This document shows positions 26,031 through 34,489 of a stretch of DNA of 64,000 nt, piece after piece; position 1 is the stretch's first letter; each line of letters starts with the position of its first letter. The DNA is from WJKG01 sp964627305 (GTDB lineage: Bacteria; Zixibacteria; MSB-5A5; GN15; FEB-12). Made by a program: the position numbers and the translations under genes. The stretch is taken from positions 62,001 through 126,000 of the forward strand of contig CAZVHP010000001.1 of NCBI GenBank assembly GCA_964627305.1. The letters run 5' to 3'. The notes under the pieces are model-generated. The model ran no database searches, was not told the DNA's origin, and saw only the letters and a list, made by a program, of their open reading frames with translations.

Positions 26031-26119
26031 GGAGAGGTGGCCGAGCGGTTGAAGGCGCACGCCTGGAAAGTGTGTATAGGCAACCCCTATCCAGGGTTCG
26101 AATCCCTGCCTCTCCGCCA
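26031..26119 (+). tRNA. tRNA-Ser (anticodon GGA), CCA encoded
   Basis: The acceptor arms GGAGAGG (26031-26037) and CCTCTCC (26109-26115) pair perfectly. The anticodon loop carries GGA within CTGGAAA, reading UCC and UCU serine codons. A long variable arm (around TATAGGCAACCCCTATC) marks it as a class II tRNA. The T-loop TTCGAAT is intact. The discriminator base G and an encoded CCA end the gene at 26119. It is an isolated tRNA gene and a likely integration target given the recombinase fragment about 0.9 kb downstream. Confidence 0.95.
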
Positions 26120-26267
26120 TTCTATGCTTGTTGTTGTGGTTGTGCTGCAGCAGGTTGCGGGTGCAGTCCCGAGGGTGCCGGGTTGTATTCCGCGGTATCA
26201 CGGGATAAGGGGTGTCATGATGAAACCGTATGATCATTGTTAGGCCTTCAAGCCAGGGGAAGAAGAC

Positions 26268-26957
26268 GTGAAGGATATCATCAGGCAGATTCCGATCCTT
26301 GGAGACGTGGCCAGACGGATCTATGGGAGGTTGTTAGCTCGCACAAGAGAGCGGAAGCCGTTTCCCGGCTCAGCTGCGTATTGGGAGAGGCGGTACACGG
26401 ACGGTGGCAACTCCGGGGTGGGTTCATATGGGCTTTTTGCGGAGTTCAAAGCAGATGTGCTCAACGGTTTTGTCGCGACGCATCATGTGCAGACCGTAAT
26501 CGATTTCGGGTGTGGAGACGGCAACCAACTCAGTCTTGCGAAGTACCCGGCGTACCTTGGATTTGACGTTAGCAGCACCGCGATTTCGCAGTGCCGGGAA
26601 CGATTCAAGTCAGACACACACAAGTCGTTCCGCCTCATGAGTGAATACAAGGGAGAAACCGCGGACCTCGCGCTGTCACTGGACGTGATCTATCACCTGG
26701 TGGAAGACAGTGTCTTTGAACATTACATGGGGACGCTGTTTGGGGCCTCCAATCGATACGTGATCATCTATGCAAGCGACACTGATGACAACCGGGGTTA
26801 TGAGGGAACGCACGTTAGACATCGCAAGTTCACACGGTGGGTACAGGAGAATCTGCCGAATTGGAGTTTGGTGGAGCATCTACCAAATCGGTATCCGTAT
26901 CGCGGGGATTATCGGAAGGGCTCATTTGCTGAGTTCTTCATCTACCAGAAGGCCTAA
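26268..26957 (+). CDS. Class I SAM-dependent methyltransferase
   Basis: This is a 229-residue protein. The SAM-binding motif I (TVIDFGCGDGNQ, about residues 76-88) and the following FDVSSTAISQCRERF are clear. DLALSLDVIYHLVED is the motif IV-like region. The substrate cannot be told; the type is often found in polysaccharide and secondary-metabolite loci. The start is GTG at 26268. It stands alone between the tRNA-Ser and a tyrosine-recombinase remnant, so it may be cargo left by a mobile element. The C-terminal part with KFTRWVQENLPNW fits the same family. Confidence 0.8.
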   Translation: MKDIIRQIPILGDVARRIYGRLLARTRERKPFPGSAAYWERRYTDGGNSGVGSYGLFAEFKADVLNGFVATHHVQTVIDFGCGDGNQLSLAKYPAYLGFDVSSTAISQCRERFKSDTHKSFRLMSEYKGETADLALSLDVIYHLVEDSVFEHYMGTLFGASNRYVIIYASDTDDNRGYEGTHVRHRKFTRWVQENLPNWSLVEHLPNRYPYRGDYRKGSFAEFFIYQKA

Positions 26958-27048
26958 CCAAGCGCTCTCCAGTCAGGCCATCGTTCCGATCCACGCCCCC
27001 GCGTGGGGGGCGAGAAGAAGCAGAGGGCAGCCCACCGTCAGGGGGCGG

Positions 27049-27141
27049 ATGGGGCGCTCAGACATTCAGGCAACGGTGCTCTACGCTCATTTTGTGCCGG
27101 ATCATCTGGCTGAGGCGGTGAACCGGATCACGTTGGAATAG
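27049..27141 (+). pseudogene. Tyrosine recombinase (phage-type integrase), C-terminal remnant
   Basis: A 30-codon frame ends at 27141 with MGRSDIQATVLYAHFVPDHL and then AEAVNRI. This matches the final segment of phage-type tyrosine recombinases (GHSDIQTT.YAHL.PDHL.EAV), including the active-site Tyr at codon 27082-27084. The box normally reading GHSD is GRSD. No upstream integrase domain exists in any frame, so only the tail survives. It lies 0.9 kb after tRNA-Ser. It is evidence of a decayed integration event. Confidence 0.7.
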
Positions 27142-27364
27142 GATCCGCGGAGTGCCGGGCCAGCTGCACTCTCGGCAGTCAGAGAGCGCGAAGAGGCACT
27201 CGCCGGTTGACGCCCCCCCATACACCTCGCTGAGATTGGACCCGGTGGGAATAACCGCCGACATGTCCAACGAAAGAACTACCGAATTGCGAACGGGTGC
27301 TTGAGGTTGATAATCGTGCACTCGTCTGCCATGGCGGCATTTCGGTCCCATTCCAACAAAAAAC

Positions 27365-27392
27365 GTGACAAATGACTCCAGAATCCTATATT
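27365..27392 (+). promoter_or_regulatory. Candidate promoter for the secreted papain-like peptidase
   Basis: GTGACA (-35) and TATATT (-10) are separated by 16 bases, with a predicted transcript start near 27400. That leaves a leader of about 85 bases before the ATG at 27485. The boxes match a vegetative (sigma-70 type) promoter moderately well. Confidence 0.45.
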
Positions 27393-27484
27393 GGTGGTGA
27401 ACTTCGAACCCTACAGCCAGTACTCGTTACCGCCGCCTGAACGGATATCGTCTCATGCCAAAGATTCGCCAAGGAGTAAAGATC

Positions 27485-29689
27485 ATGCGTGTCAACGTTA
27501 CTTGTGGTCTGATGCTACTGGGGCTGATTTCGGTAGCTTTTGCTGCCGATCCTCCCAGCAGTTTCGATTTGCGGAACTACAGCGGACAGAACTACGTCAC
27601 GTCAGTAAAGAATCAGCAAGGGGGGACCTGCTGGACCCATGGTGCGATGGCCGCCATGGAGGGGAACCTGCTCATGTCGGGCGCCTGGACGAACCACGGC
27701 GACACCGGTGAGCCGAATTTGGCCGAGTATCATCTTGACTGGTGGAACGGTTTCAACCAGCACAACAACGATGACATCAGTCCGCCGACCGGTCATGGCC
27801 TGATTGTGCACGAAGGGGGGGATTATCTGGTTACCGCGTCGTATCTGGCACGAGGTGAAGGTGCCGTGCGCGACATTGATGGTCAGTCGTATGAATTCCC
27901 TCCGCCGCGGTCGGATACGAGCTGGCATTACTACTATGCGCGTCACATTGAGTGGTATACGGCGGGTTCTTCGCTGGAGCGGATTAACCTGATCAAAGAG
28001 AAGATCATGGAACACGGCGTCATGGGCACGTGCATGTGTGTCGGCAGTTACTGGTGGGGGAATATACACTATCAGCCGCCGTCGAGCAGTGAGGAGCCTA
28101 ACCATGCTATAGCTATTGTTGGCTGGGACGACAACAAGTATACCCAGGCTCCGCAGCGGGGTGCCTGGTTGTGTAAGAACAGCTGGGGTACCAACTGGGG
28201 CAGCAACGGCTATTTCTGGATTTCGTACTACGACAAGCATGCGACGAAGAATGCCGAAATGGGGGCGATTTCCTTTATCGATGTGGAGCCGATGCAGTAC
28301 GACCGTGTCTATTACCATGATTATCATGGCTGGCGAGACACGCGCACTGATGTCAGCGAGGCGTTCAACGTCTTCACGGCTATTGGTGGTGAATTGATCA
28401 AGGCTGTCAGTTTCTACACGGCTGCTGACAGTGTCGACTATACGATCCGCATTTATGACACGTTCGAGGGCGGGCAGTTGTCGGATCAACTGGCTGTCCA
28501 GAGCGGTTTTATGGAGTTCACGGGATTCCATACGGTTGATCTGGATGAGCCGGTAAAGACGACGGGGGGCGATGAGTTCTATGTGTATGTCGAGTTGTCG
28601 CATGGTGGTCATCCGTTCGATCGTACGTCCGAGGTGCCGGTGCTGCTCGGCGCCGACTACCGGGTGGAGGTGCCCTCATCGGCGAGTCCGGGCGAGAGTT
28701 ATTACTATTCCGGCGGAGAGTGGCTGGATCTATACGAGGACAACCATACGGCGAATTTCTGTATGAAGGCGCTGACGGAAGTGATCCTGAGGATGGATGC
28801 GGATGTCAGGTACGGCATGGTGCCGCTGGAGGTCAATTTCGAAGGGTGGGCGAAACATCCGGTTTCGTCCTGGACCTGGGATTTCGGAGACGGTGATTCG
28901 GCGTATGCGCAAAACTGCTATCATGAGTTCACCGAACGCGGTCTGTATGACATCACGTTGAAGGCTGACATGGCATCCGATACTTTCTCCATGACTTCGT
29001 TGAGATTCATCGTGGCTCTGGCCGACACGCTGAAGCCGGCGAATGCCAACGGGTCGCCGGGGCAGCAGGTGGAGGTGGTTGTCAACGGTTTGAACACCTG
29101 CCCGATTCGATATCTCATGATTCCCGTGGAGTATCCCGGCGACTTGATGCTGACGTTCAACGGCTTCAGTACGGAAGGGTGTCGCACGGAGTATTTCGCT
29201 GAGCAGGATTACCTGCATTGGGATGCGTTTTTCCGACGCGCCACCATACGGCTCAAGACTTCCGATGACGGTTCGCAACCGGAGTTGCCGCCCGGCGAGG
29301 GACCGTTGATCAAGCTCTTGTTCACCATCAGTGGCAGCGCGCAATCGGGGCAGACAGCATCGGTCATTCTCGATGGTTACTCGACGTCTCAGGACTACCT
29401 GCCGCGTTGGGAGGGGTCGCTGGTCGACTTCACCTTTGCGAGTACGACCGGGTTGATCGGGCTGGGCTGTTGTAACGGAATTCGGGGCAATATTGACGGT
29501 GATCCGGAGGAGACGGTTAACATTCAGGATTTGACGTTCTTCGTTGCCTATCAGTTCTCCGGAGGACCTTCGCCCGATTGTCTTGAGGAAGCCGACGTCA
29601 ACGGCGACGGGGATATCAATGTCTCCGATCTGACCTATCTGGTTGCGTATCTGTTCAGCGGTGGTCCGCCGCCGGCCGACTGTCCGTAG
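27485..29689 (+). CDS. Secreted papain-like (C1A) peptidase with PKD, cohesin-like and dockerin-like domains
   Basis: This protein has 734 residues. The signal peptide covers about 1-20. The C1A peptidase domain (about 25-260) keeps its catalytic residues: Cys49 in GTCWTHGAM, His207 in NHAIAIVGW and Asn232 in CKNSWGTNWG. A lectin-like domain of the type that follows C1 peptidases comes next (about 270-430), then a PKD domain (about 440-500, SWTWDFGDG) and a cohesin-like beta region (about 515-655). The tail (660-734) has two calcium-loop repeats of the form D.NGDG.INVSDLTYLVAYLF ending GGPPPADCP. The start is ATG 27485 with AAGGAG 8 bases before; an upstream ATG (27455) lacks one. A hairpin terminator follows. 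Confidence 0.9.
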   Translation: MRVNVTCGLMLLGLISVAFAADPPSSFDLRNYSGQNYVTSVKNQQGGTCWTHGAMAAMEGNLLMSGAWTNHGDTGEPNLAEYHLDWWNGFNQHNNDDISPPTGHGLIVHEGGDYLVTASYLARGEGAVRDIDGQSYEFPPPRSDTSWHYYYARHIEWYTAGSSLERINLIKEKIMEHGVMGTCMCVGSYWWGNIHYQPPSSSEEPNHAIAIVGWDDNKYTQAPQRGAWLCKNSWGTNWGSNGYFWISYYDKHATKNAEMGAISFIDVEPMQYDRVYYHDYHGWRDTRTDVSEAFNVFTAIGGELIKAVSFYTAADSVDYTIRIYDTFEGGQLSDQLAVQSGFMEFTGFHTVDLDEPVKTTGGDEFYVYVELSHGGHPFDRTSEVPVLLGADYRVEVPSSASPGESYYYSGGEWLDLYEDNHTANFCMKALTEVILRMDADVRYGMVPLEVNFEGWAKHPVSSWTWDFGDGDSAYAQNCYHEFTERGLYDITLKADMASDTFSMTSLRFIVALADTLKPANANGSPGQQVEVVVNGLNTCPIRYLMIPVEYPGDLMLTFNGFSTEGCRTEYFAEQDYLHWDAFFRRATIRLKTSDDGSQPELPPGEGPLIKLLFTISGSAQSGQTASVILDGYSTSQDYLPRWEGSLVDFTFASTTGLIGLGCCNGIRGNIDGDPEETVNIQDLTFFVAYQFSGGPSPDCLEEADVNGDGDINVSDLTYLVAYLFSGGPPPADCP

Positions 29690-29723
29690 CCGACTGCCGA
29701 TTATTGAGATTTCGACATTACGC

Positions 29724-29750
29724 AAGGGCCGCCTTCAGGCGGCCCTTTGC
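29724..29750 (+). terminator. Intrinsic terminator after the papain-like peptidase
   Basis: A perfect stem AAGGGCCGCC with GGCGGCCCTT closes a TTCA loop, and the T-rich TTTGCTGTTG follows. It lies 35 bases after the peptidase stop. It should stop plus-strand transcription efficiently. Confidence 0.85.
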
Positions 29751-29791
29751 TGTTGTCCCGGAATCAGTTAACGACTAAAAGGCAAAAGAAC

Positions 29792-29854
29792 AGGGCCGGA
29801 TGGAAGAAGAAGAGCAAAACATCCGGCCCTAAGAAGCTATAACCAGCTATAACC
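29792..29854. repeat. 11-bp inverted repeat plus 10-bp tandem repeat in a non-coding stretch
   Basis: AGGGCCGGATG (29792-29802) and its perfect complement CATCCGGCCCT (29820-29830) frame a 17-base purine-rich loop. Directly after, AGCTATAACC is repeated twice in tandem (29835-29844, 29845-29854), followed by AAGGAGG with no convincing gene behind it. Read on the minus strand the hairpin is followed by T-rich sequence and could act as a terminator. Confidence 0.55.
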
Positions 29855-30030
29855 GATGACAAGGAGGCACATCGCATTACAGCCCGGTAACACGATAATA
29901 ACGTAAATCTTACAGAAAAAGCCAAGTCAAATTTTGCAGGACTCACAATGACGCAGAATCGGCGATGGCGCATATCGCGGTGAAGGTGCCGGTCGGTTTG
30001 GGTGTCTGCGCCTGAAGGTGGTTTATTGTC

Positions 30031-30058
30031 TTGACGATTCTTCGATTCGCTCTATCTT
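30031..30058 (+). promoter_or_regulatory. Candidate promoter for the C25 peptidase
   Basis: TTGACG (-35) and TATCTT (-10) with a 16-base spacer make a good vegetative-type promoter. The transcript would start near 30066 and carry a leader of about 139 bases before the ATG at 30205. Confidence 0.5.
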
Positions 30059-30204
30059 ACTGATGATACAGGACCTTACAGCCAAACGGTGGTCCCCGGT
30101 CCGCCATGTCTTCTCCTGCGCCCGCATGATGTGACGACCAAGATTACGAATCAGCATTGAACACAAAGATAGTCCTGCTCACAAGAGAGGCTGGTTAAGC
30201 GCAT

Positions 30205-32895
30205 ATGTCCCACAGATCAAGGTTACGGTTTGAACGCGCATTGCTGGGGAGTCTGGCAATGGCGTGTCTGTTTTTCATCTCGGCTACTGCTCAGGCCGAG
30301 CAAATCACACAGGATTACTCGTTCGCCCCACCGCTGGTCAGTTCGCAGGTGGTCGATGGGCAGTTTTATGACCGGGTCACGATTGAGGGGCTGACCAATG
30401 GCGGGCAGACGGGTGAGCCATCGCTGCCGCAACAGGGGGCGTATCTGCTGATTCCGTATCAACACGAGGTGACTTCGGTCAGGGTGGAGCCATCGTTGCC
30501 GGTGCTGGTGGGGGAGAAGCTCTTCCTTGAGCCGGTCAGCCAGCCTTTCCCGTTGAGTTCGCCGCCGGGGACGCGCAGTGCTGTCGAGCCGGATCCGGCT
30601 GTGTATGGCAGTGCCGATCCTTTCCCGGCGGAGCCGTTTGAGCGAATCGGAGTCCAATATTTTCGAGGGTTCCCCTACCTGGTGTTGAAGCTTCGCCCGG
30701 TGCAGTATCAGCCGCAGTCGGGCAATGTGTATTACTATCCGCGCCTGACGGTGGTGGTGGAAACTGAGCAAGTTGGGAAGGCAAGCCCCATGCTTCGCGG
30801 GCTGGAGCGGGACTTTGAGAGGATCTCTCGAAAGGTGGACAATGCTGAGCAGTTGATGACATACAGCTCCGCCCGTAAGTCGGACAGGTCGTTATACCGG
30901 ATGCTGATTATCACGACCTCGGATATGGCCGGCGCCTTCCAGCCGCTCAAGGACTACCACGATACGGCGGGAGTGGGGGCCGAGATTCACACGATTGACA
31001 TGATCGGTAGTAATGACCCGACTGCGGTTCGCAGCTACATTGCCGATCGCTACTGGAATGATGGTATTGACTACGTGTTGATCGGGGCCGACGATGACCT
31101 GATTCCGGCGATTGATTTGTATGTGGAGTCATGGTCCGGTGGGAGTGTCGAGTACAACATGCCCGGCGATTTGTATTTCGGTTGTCTTGACGGAACGTGG
31201 AACTACGACGGTGATTCCTACTGGGGCGAGCCGACTGATGGAGAAGGCGGATGGGATGTGGATCTGGTCGCCGAAGTGTTTGTCGGGCGGGCCAGTGCGG
31301 ACAACGTGACGGAAGCAACACGGTTTGTGAACAAGACACTGCAGTACTACGCGGACACCAGTTCGTATCTTGGTAAGGTGCTGATGTGTGGGGAGCACCT
31401 GGGGTTTGGTGGGGCATCCGAGTACGCCGGCGGTTCACTCGACGAACTGGTCGACGGCAGTAGTGCGCACGGGTACACGACGGTGGGGCTCCCCTCGGAT
31501 GTATACCGAATCGATCGGCTGTATGACCGTGACTGGCCGAACAACAACTGGCCGACATCGGAAGTCATCAACCGGATCAACTCCAATATCCACATCATCA
31601 ACCACTTCGGCCATGGGAATGTGAGCTGGGCGCTGAAGATGACTGGCAGTGCGGCGTCTTCACAACTGACCAACGACGGCCTGTGCTTCATCTATTCGCA
31701 GGCATGCATCTCCGGACGCTTCGACAACTATGACTGCTGGGCCGAGGCCGCCAATGTCAAGACCGACGCAGGCGCTTTTGCTGTGATCATGAACGCCCGC
31801 TATGGCTGGGGATCTTCGGGGAGCACCGATGGTCCATCGCAGCGTTTCAACCGTGAGTTCTGGGATGCGATGTTCAACAGAACGGAGGGGATGATTTCGC
31901 TGGGAGAAGCCAATCAGGATTCCAAGGAAGACAACCTGTATCGCATCAATGAGAGCTGTATGCGCTGGTGCTACTATGAGCTTAACCTGTTTGGTGATCC
32001 GGCTTTGGTTCTCAAGGGAATCCGCTCCTGTGCCGAGGATGGTCTCGCTGACAGCGACGGAGATGGTTACTGCGATCCCTTTGACAACTGCCCGAATCTT
32101 GCGAATGAGGATCAGCTTGACAGCGATGGTGATTTCATCGGTGATGCCTGCGACGACTGCCCCTATGATCCTCAGAACGACACCGACGCCGATGGGGTCT
32201 GCGGAGATGTCGACAATTGTCCGACGGTGTACAATCCCGATCAGGCAGATTCTGATGGCGACGGGGTTGGCGATGCCTGCGATGTGTGTGACGGGCATGA
32301 TGATCTGGCCGATGCCGATCATGACGGTATCCCTGACGGCTGCGACAATTGTCCAACGGTACCGAATCCAGCTCAGGCGGATCTCGATGGAGATGGTGTT
32401 GGTGACGACTGTGACAACTGTGTCCTCGTCCACAATCCGGATCAGGCCGACGAAGACAATGACGGTGTGGGAGATCTTTGTGACTGGTGTCCGGGGCATC
32501 CGGATCATGTGAACAGCGACTCTGATGCCTGGCCGGACGGTTGCGATAACTGCCCGTATGTTTACAATCCCGACCAGAAGGATACCGATGGTGACGGAGT
32601 GGGTGATGTCTGTGACAATTGTCCGGATCATCCGAATCCCGACCAGGCCGATGAGGACAACGACGGTATCGGGGATGTGTGTGACATTTTCTGTGGTGAC
32701 ATTAACGGTGATTTGCAGGGACCGAATATCCACGACCTGACGTATATGGTAGCCTACCTGTTCCAGGGTGGGCCTCCGCCTCCGGATGTGCAGAAGGCTG
32801 ACATCAACGGTGTCCCGGGGCAGGTGAATGTTGTCGATTTGAACTACCTGGTGGCTTATCTGTTTGCCAGTGGACCGGCACCGTCGTGTCCGTGA
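30205..32895 (+). CDS. Secreted gingipain-like (C25) peptidase with type 3 thrombospondin repeats and dockerin-like tail
   Basis: This protein has 896 residues. The signal peptide is residues about 1-32 (to AQAEQ). A propeptide-like beta domain spans about 35-215. The C25 catalytic domain (about 230-590) has the catalytic His470 in INHFGHGNVSW and Cys501 in SQACISGRFD, the expected pair. From about 610 to 828 come calcium-binding type 3 thrombospondin repeats (DSDGDG..DACDNCP units), forming a stiff stalk. The last 65 residues have two dockerin-like repeats ending SGPAPSCP. The ribosome-binding site is distant (GAGAGG about 14 bases up). A strong terminator follows. It probably acts as a surface or extracellular protease. 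Confidence 0.9.
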   Translation: MSHRSRLRFERALLGSLAMACLFFISATAQAEQITQDYSFAPPLVSSQVVDGQFYDRVTIEGLTNGGQTGEPSLPQQGAYLLIPYQHEVTSVRVEPSLPVLVGEKLFLEPVSQPFPLSSPPGTRSAVEPDPAVYGSADPFPAEPFERIGVQYFRGFPYLVLKLRPVQYQPQSGNVYYYPRLTVVVETEQVGKASPMLRGLERDFERISRKVDNAEQLMTYSSARKSDRSLYRMLIITTSDMAGAFQPLKDYHDTAGVGAEIHTIDMIGSNDPTAVRSYIADRYWNDGIDYVLIGADDDLIPAIDLYVESWSGGSVEYNMPGDLYFGCLDGTWNYDGDSYWGEPTDGEGGWDVDLVAEVFVGRASADNVTEATRFVNKTLQYYADTSSYLGKVLMCGEHLGFGGASEYAGGSLDELVDGSSAHGYTTVGLPSDVYRIDRLYDRDWPNNNWPTSEVINRINSNIHIINHFGHGNVSWALKMTGSAASSQLTNDGLCFIYSQACISGRFDNYDCWAEAANVKTDAGAFAVIMNARYGWGSSGSTDGPSQRFNREFWDAMFNRTEGMISLGEANQDSKEDNLYRINESCMRWCYYELNLFGDPALVLKGIRSCAEDGLADSDGDGYCDPFDNCPNLANEDQLDSDGDFIGDACDDCPYDPQNDTDADGVCGDVDNCPTVYNPDQADSDGDGVGDACDVCDGHDDLADADHDGIPDGCDNCPTVPNPAQADLDGDGVGDDCDNCVLVHNPDQADEDNDGVGDLCDWCPGHPDHVNSDSDAWPDGCDNCPYVYNPDQKDTDGDGVGDVCDNCPDHPNPDQADEDNDGIGDVCDIFCGDINGDLQGPNIHDLTYMVAYLFQGGPPPPDVQKADINGVPGQVNVVDLNYLVAYLFASGPAPSCP

Positions 32896-32954
32896 CGACG
32901 TGATGTGGAGTTCGGGCTGACCGGCTGAGATAACCGGGCAGTAGATGTTTCGTG

Positions 32955-32991
32955 GCGCGAGTATCGATCAGACGGTACTCGCGCTGTTTTC
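32955..32991 (+). terminator. Intrinsic terminator after the C25 peptidase
   Basis: GCGCGAGTA (32955-32963) pairs perfectly with TACTCGCGC (32976-32984) around a 12-base loop, followed by TGTTTTC. It lies 60 bases past the peptidase stop and before the convergent channel gene. The U-tract exists only on the plus strand. Confidence 0.8.
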
Positions 32992-33018
32992 TGGTGACCC
33001 GGGCCGGTGGAGACGGGC

Positions 33019-34311
33019 CTATGCCGACTGCGGGGGCGATCCTGAGGGTGGGGAGCTATCCAGCCGTGGCACGGCCATATCCGAGGCGAGGCTGCGTAAG
33101 TCGGCGCCACTCGGGCGCTGGAAGACGCGGAGTTCGAAGAGGGGGACTACGGCGAGCAGGTGATCAAAGATGTCAGCTTGTATGGCCTCATAGAAGGCCC
33201 AGCGCTGGTCTTTGCAGAAGACATAGACCTCGATCGGCAGGCCGTGTTCGGTTGGCTGGAGATGCCGTACGAGGAAGGTCATGTCCGTGTGCACCATCGG
33301 ATGGTTGCGCAGGTAGGCCGCCACATAAGCGCGGAAGGTTCCGATGTTGGTCAGGCGGCGGCCGTTGATCAGTTCCTTGGTATCGACCTGGTGTCTCTCG
33401 TTGAAGTCGCGCAGCTCCTGAAGCTTGATTTCGATGTAATCGCGAATCCGCTGAAAGCGCCGGAACCGCTTAAGCATATCCTCGGTGCAGAACTTGATCG
33501 ACTGCATGTCGATGTAGATTGAGCGCTTGATGCGGCGTCCGCCGGACTCCTCCATGCCGCGCCAGTTCTTGAAGGAGTTGGAGATGAGGGCATAGGACGG
33601 AATGGTGGTTATCGTCTTGTCCCAGTTCTGTACCTTGACGGTGTGCAGGGTTACATCGATCACGGTCCCATCGGCGCCGTACTGCGGCATCTCGATCCAG
33701 TCGCCGATTCGAACCATATCGTTGTTGGACAGTTGAACGCTGGCGACGAGGCCGAGAATCGAATCCTTAAATACGAGAATGATCACCGCTGTCATGGCCC
33801 CCAGACCACCCAGCAGGTAGAGCGGAGATTTGTTGATCAGCATGGAGATGATGATGATAGCGCCGATGATCCAGACGATTATCTGGACAACCTGTATATA
33901 GCCCTTGATTGGCCGGTTGCGGGCGCTCTCGAATGTCTGGTAGATGTCCACAACGGCCCGCAGGAGACCGTTGATGACGCCGATGCCGATGACGATCATG
34001 TAAATGCTCGCGAATCGCTCGATTTCGCTCTGGATCGGGGGAAACAGTCCGGCGGTGTTCGAGATGACGATAGCGGGAGCAAGGTGCGCAGCCCGGGAGA
34101 ACACCTTGCGGTGCAGCAGGGCGTCATCCCAGGTTGATTTGGTCCGCTCGACGATACGGTGAATGACAACCAGGAGAACGCGGTGTATTATCAGGTAGGC
34201 CAGCCAGGCGCCAAGCAGAACAGCGAGTGCCAGAGAAAGCCAACTGGCGGTCTCGGCACCAGTGCTGGGTAGTCCCCGATCCTGAAACCACTGGATGAGC
34301 TGCTCATTCAT
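33019..34311 (-). CDS. ybdG: Mechanosensitive ion channel, YbdG-like (MscS superfamily)
   Basis: This protein has 430 residues with about five hydrophobic helices in the first 190. The MscS pore and beta domain follow (about 195-265, VASVQLSNNDMVRIGDWIEMP, then HTVKVQNWDKTITTIPSYALISNSFKNWRGM), and a long cytoplasmic tail comes last. The region NWRGMEESGGRRIKRSIYID is characteristic of the YbdG branch, which opens at low membrane tension to release solutes under mild osmotic downshock. A clear promoter lies upstream (34354-34382). The gene is monocistronic on the minus strand, converging with the C25 peptidase gene. Confidence 0.88.
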   Translation of the reverse strand: MNEQLIQWFQDRGLPSTGAETASWLSLALAVLLGAWLAYLIIHRVLLVVIHRIVERTKSTWDDALLHRKVFSRAAHLAPAIVISNTAGLFPPIQSEIERFASIYMIVIGIGVINGLLRAVVDIYQTFESARNRPIKGYIQVVQIIVWIIGAIIIISMLINKSPLYLLGGLGAMTAVIILVFKDSILGLVASVQLSNNDMVRIGDWIEMPQYGADGTVIDVTLHTVKVQNWDKTITTIPSYALISNSFKNWRGMEESGGRRIKRSIYIDMQSIKFCTEDMLKRFRRFQRIRDYIEIKLQELRDFNERHQVDTKELINGRRLTNIGTFRAYVAAYLRNHPMVHTDMTFLVRHLQPTEHGLPIEVYVFCKDQRWAFYEAIQADIFDHLLAVVPLFELRVFQRPSGADLRSLASDMAVPRLDSSPPSGSPPQSA

Positions 34312-34353
34312 GTAGGACAGATACCTCCATACGGGCGTTGTCTGAACGCATCA

Positions 34354-34382
34354 TATATAGTGCGCTGACTGGTTGTGGGCAA
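34354..34382 (-). promoter_or_regulatory. Promoter for the YbdG-like channel
   Basis: On the minus strand TTGCCC (-35, 34382-34377) and TATATA (-10, 34359-34354) are exactly 17 bases apart, an optimal spacing. The transcript would start near 34347, about 36 bases before the ATG. This is the best-looking vegetative promoter in the window. Confidence 0.6.
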
Positions 34383-34489
34383 CCCCAAAAGCGGCGGACG
34401 GGCGTTCGCGCGAGAAGAGTGTGAGGTGTCCGGGGAAAGGGTGCGAAGGCCACCGAGTTACCTGATGCGGTCAATCCTGGCGGTTCGGG

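Larger units (their letters stand above)
26958..27484. other. Gene-poor stretch between the methyltransferase and the peptidase
   Basis: Apart from the recombinase tail at 27049-27141 and a promoter candidate at 27365-27392, I see no gene in this 527-base stretch. The part 27142-27360 shows no coding pattern and no repeat of the tRNA 3' end that would mark an attachment site. Confidence 0.5.
29690..30204. other. Non-coding stretch between the two secreted peptidases
   Basis: This 515-base gap contains a terminator (29724-29750), the inverted and tandem repeats (29792-29854) and a promoter candidate (30031-30058). The only frames of any length (for example a minus-strand 69-codon one at 29764-29973) have no ribosome-binding site or family resemblance. 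I see no RNA family here. Confidence 0.5.

Noticed and set aside
29792..29860. Riboswitch or other known RNA family
   Set aside because: The hairpin and tandem repeat do not match any riboswitch consensus I know, such as c-di-GMP or cobalamin types.
29764..29973. 69-codon minus-strand frame in the peptidase intergenic stretch
   Set aside because: No ribosome-binding site, odd Phe/Leu/Cys-rich composition and no relatives that I recognise.
30205..32895. CRISPR-like repeats in the thrombospondin-repeat segment
   Set aside because: The repetition is protein-level (calcium loops) with diverged DNA, and lies within an intact reading frame; no CRISPR array is visible anywhere in the window.
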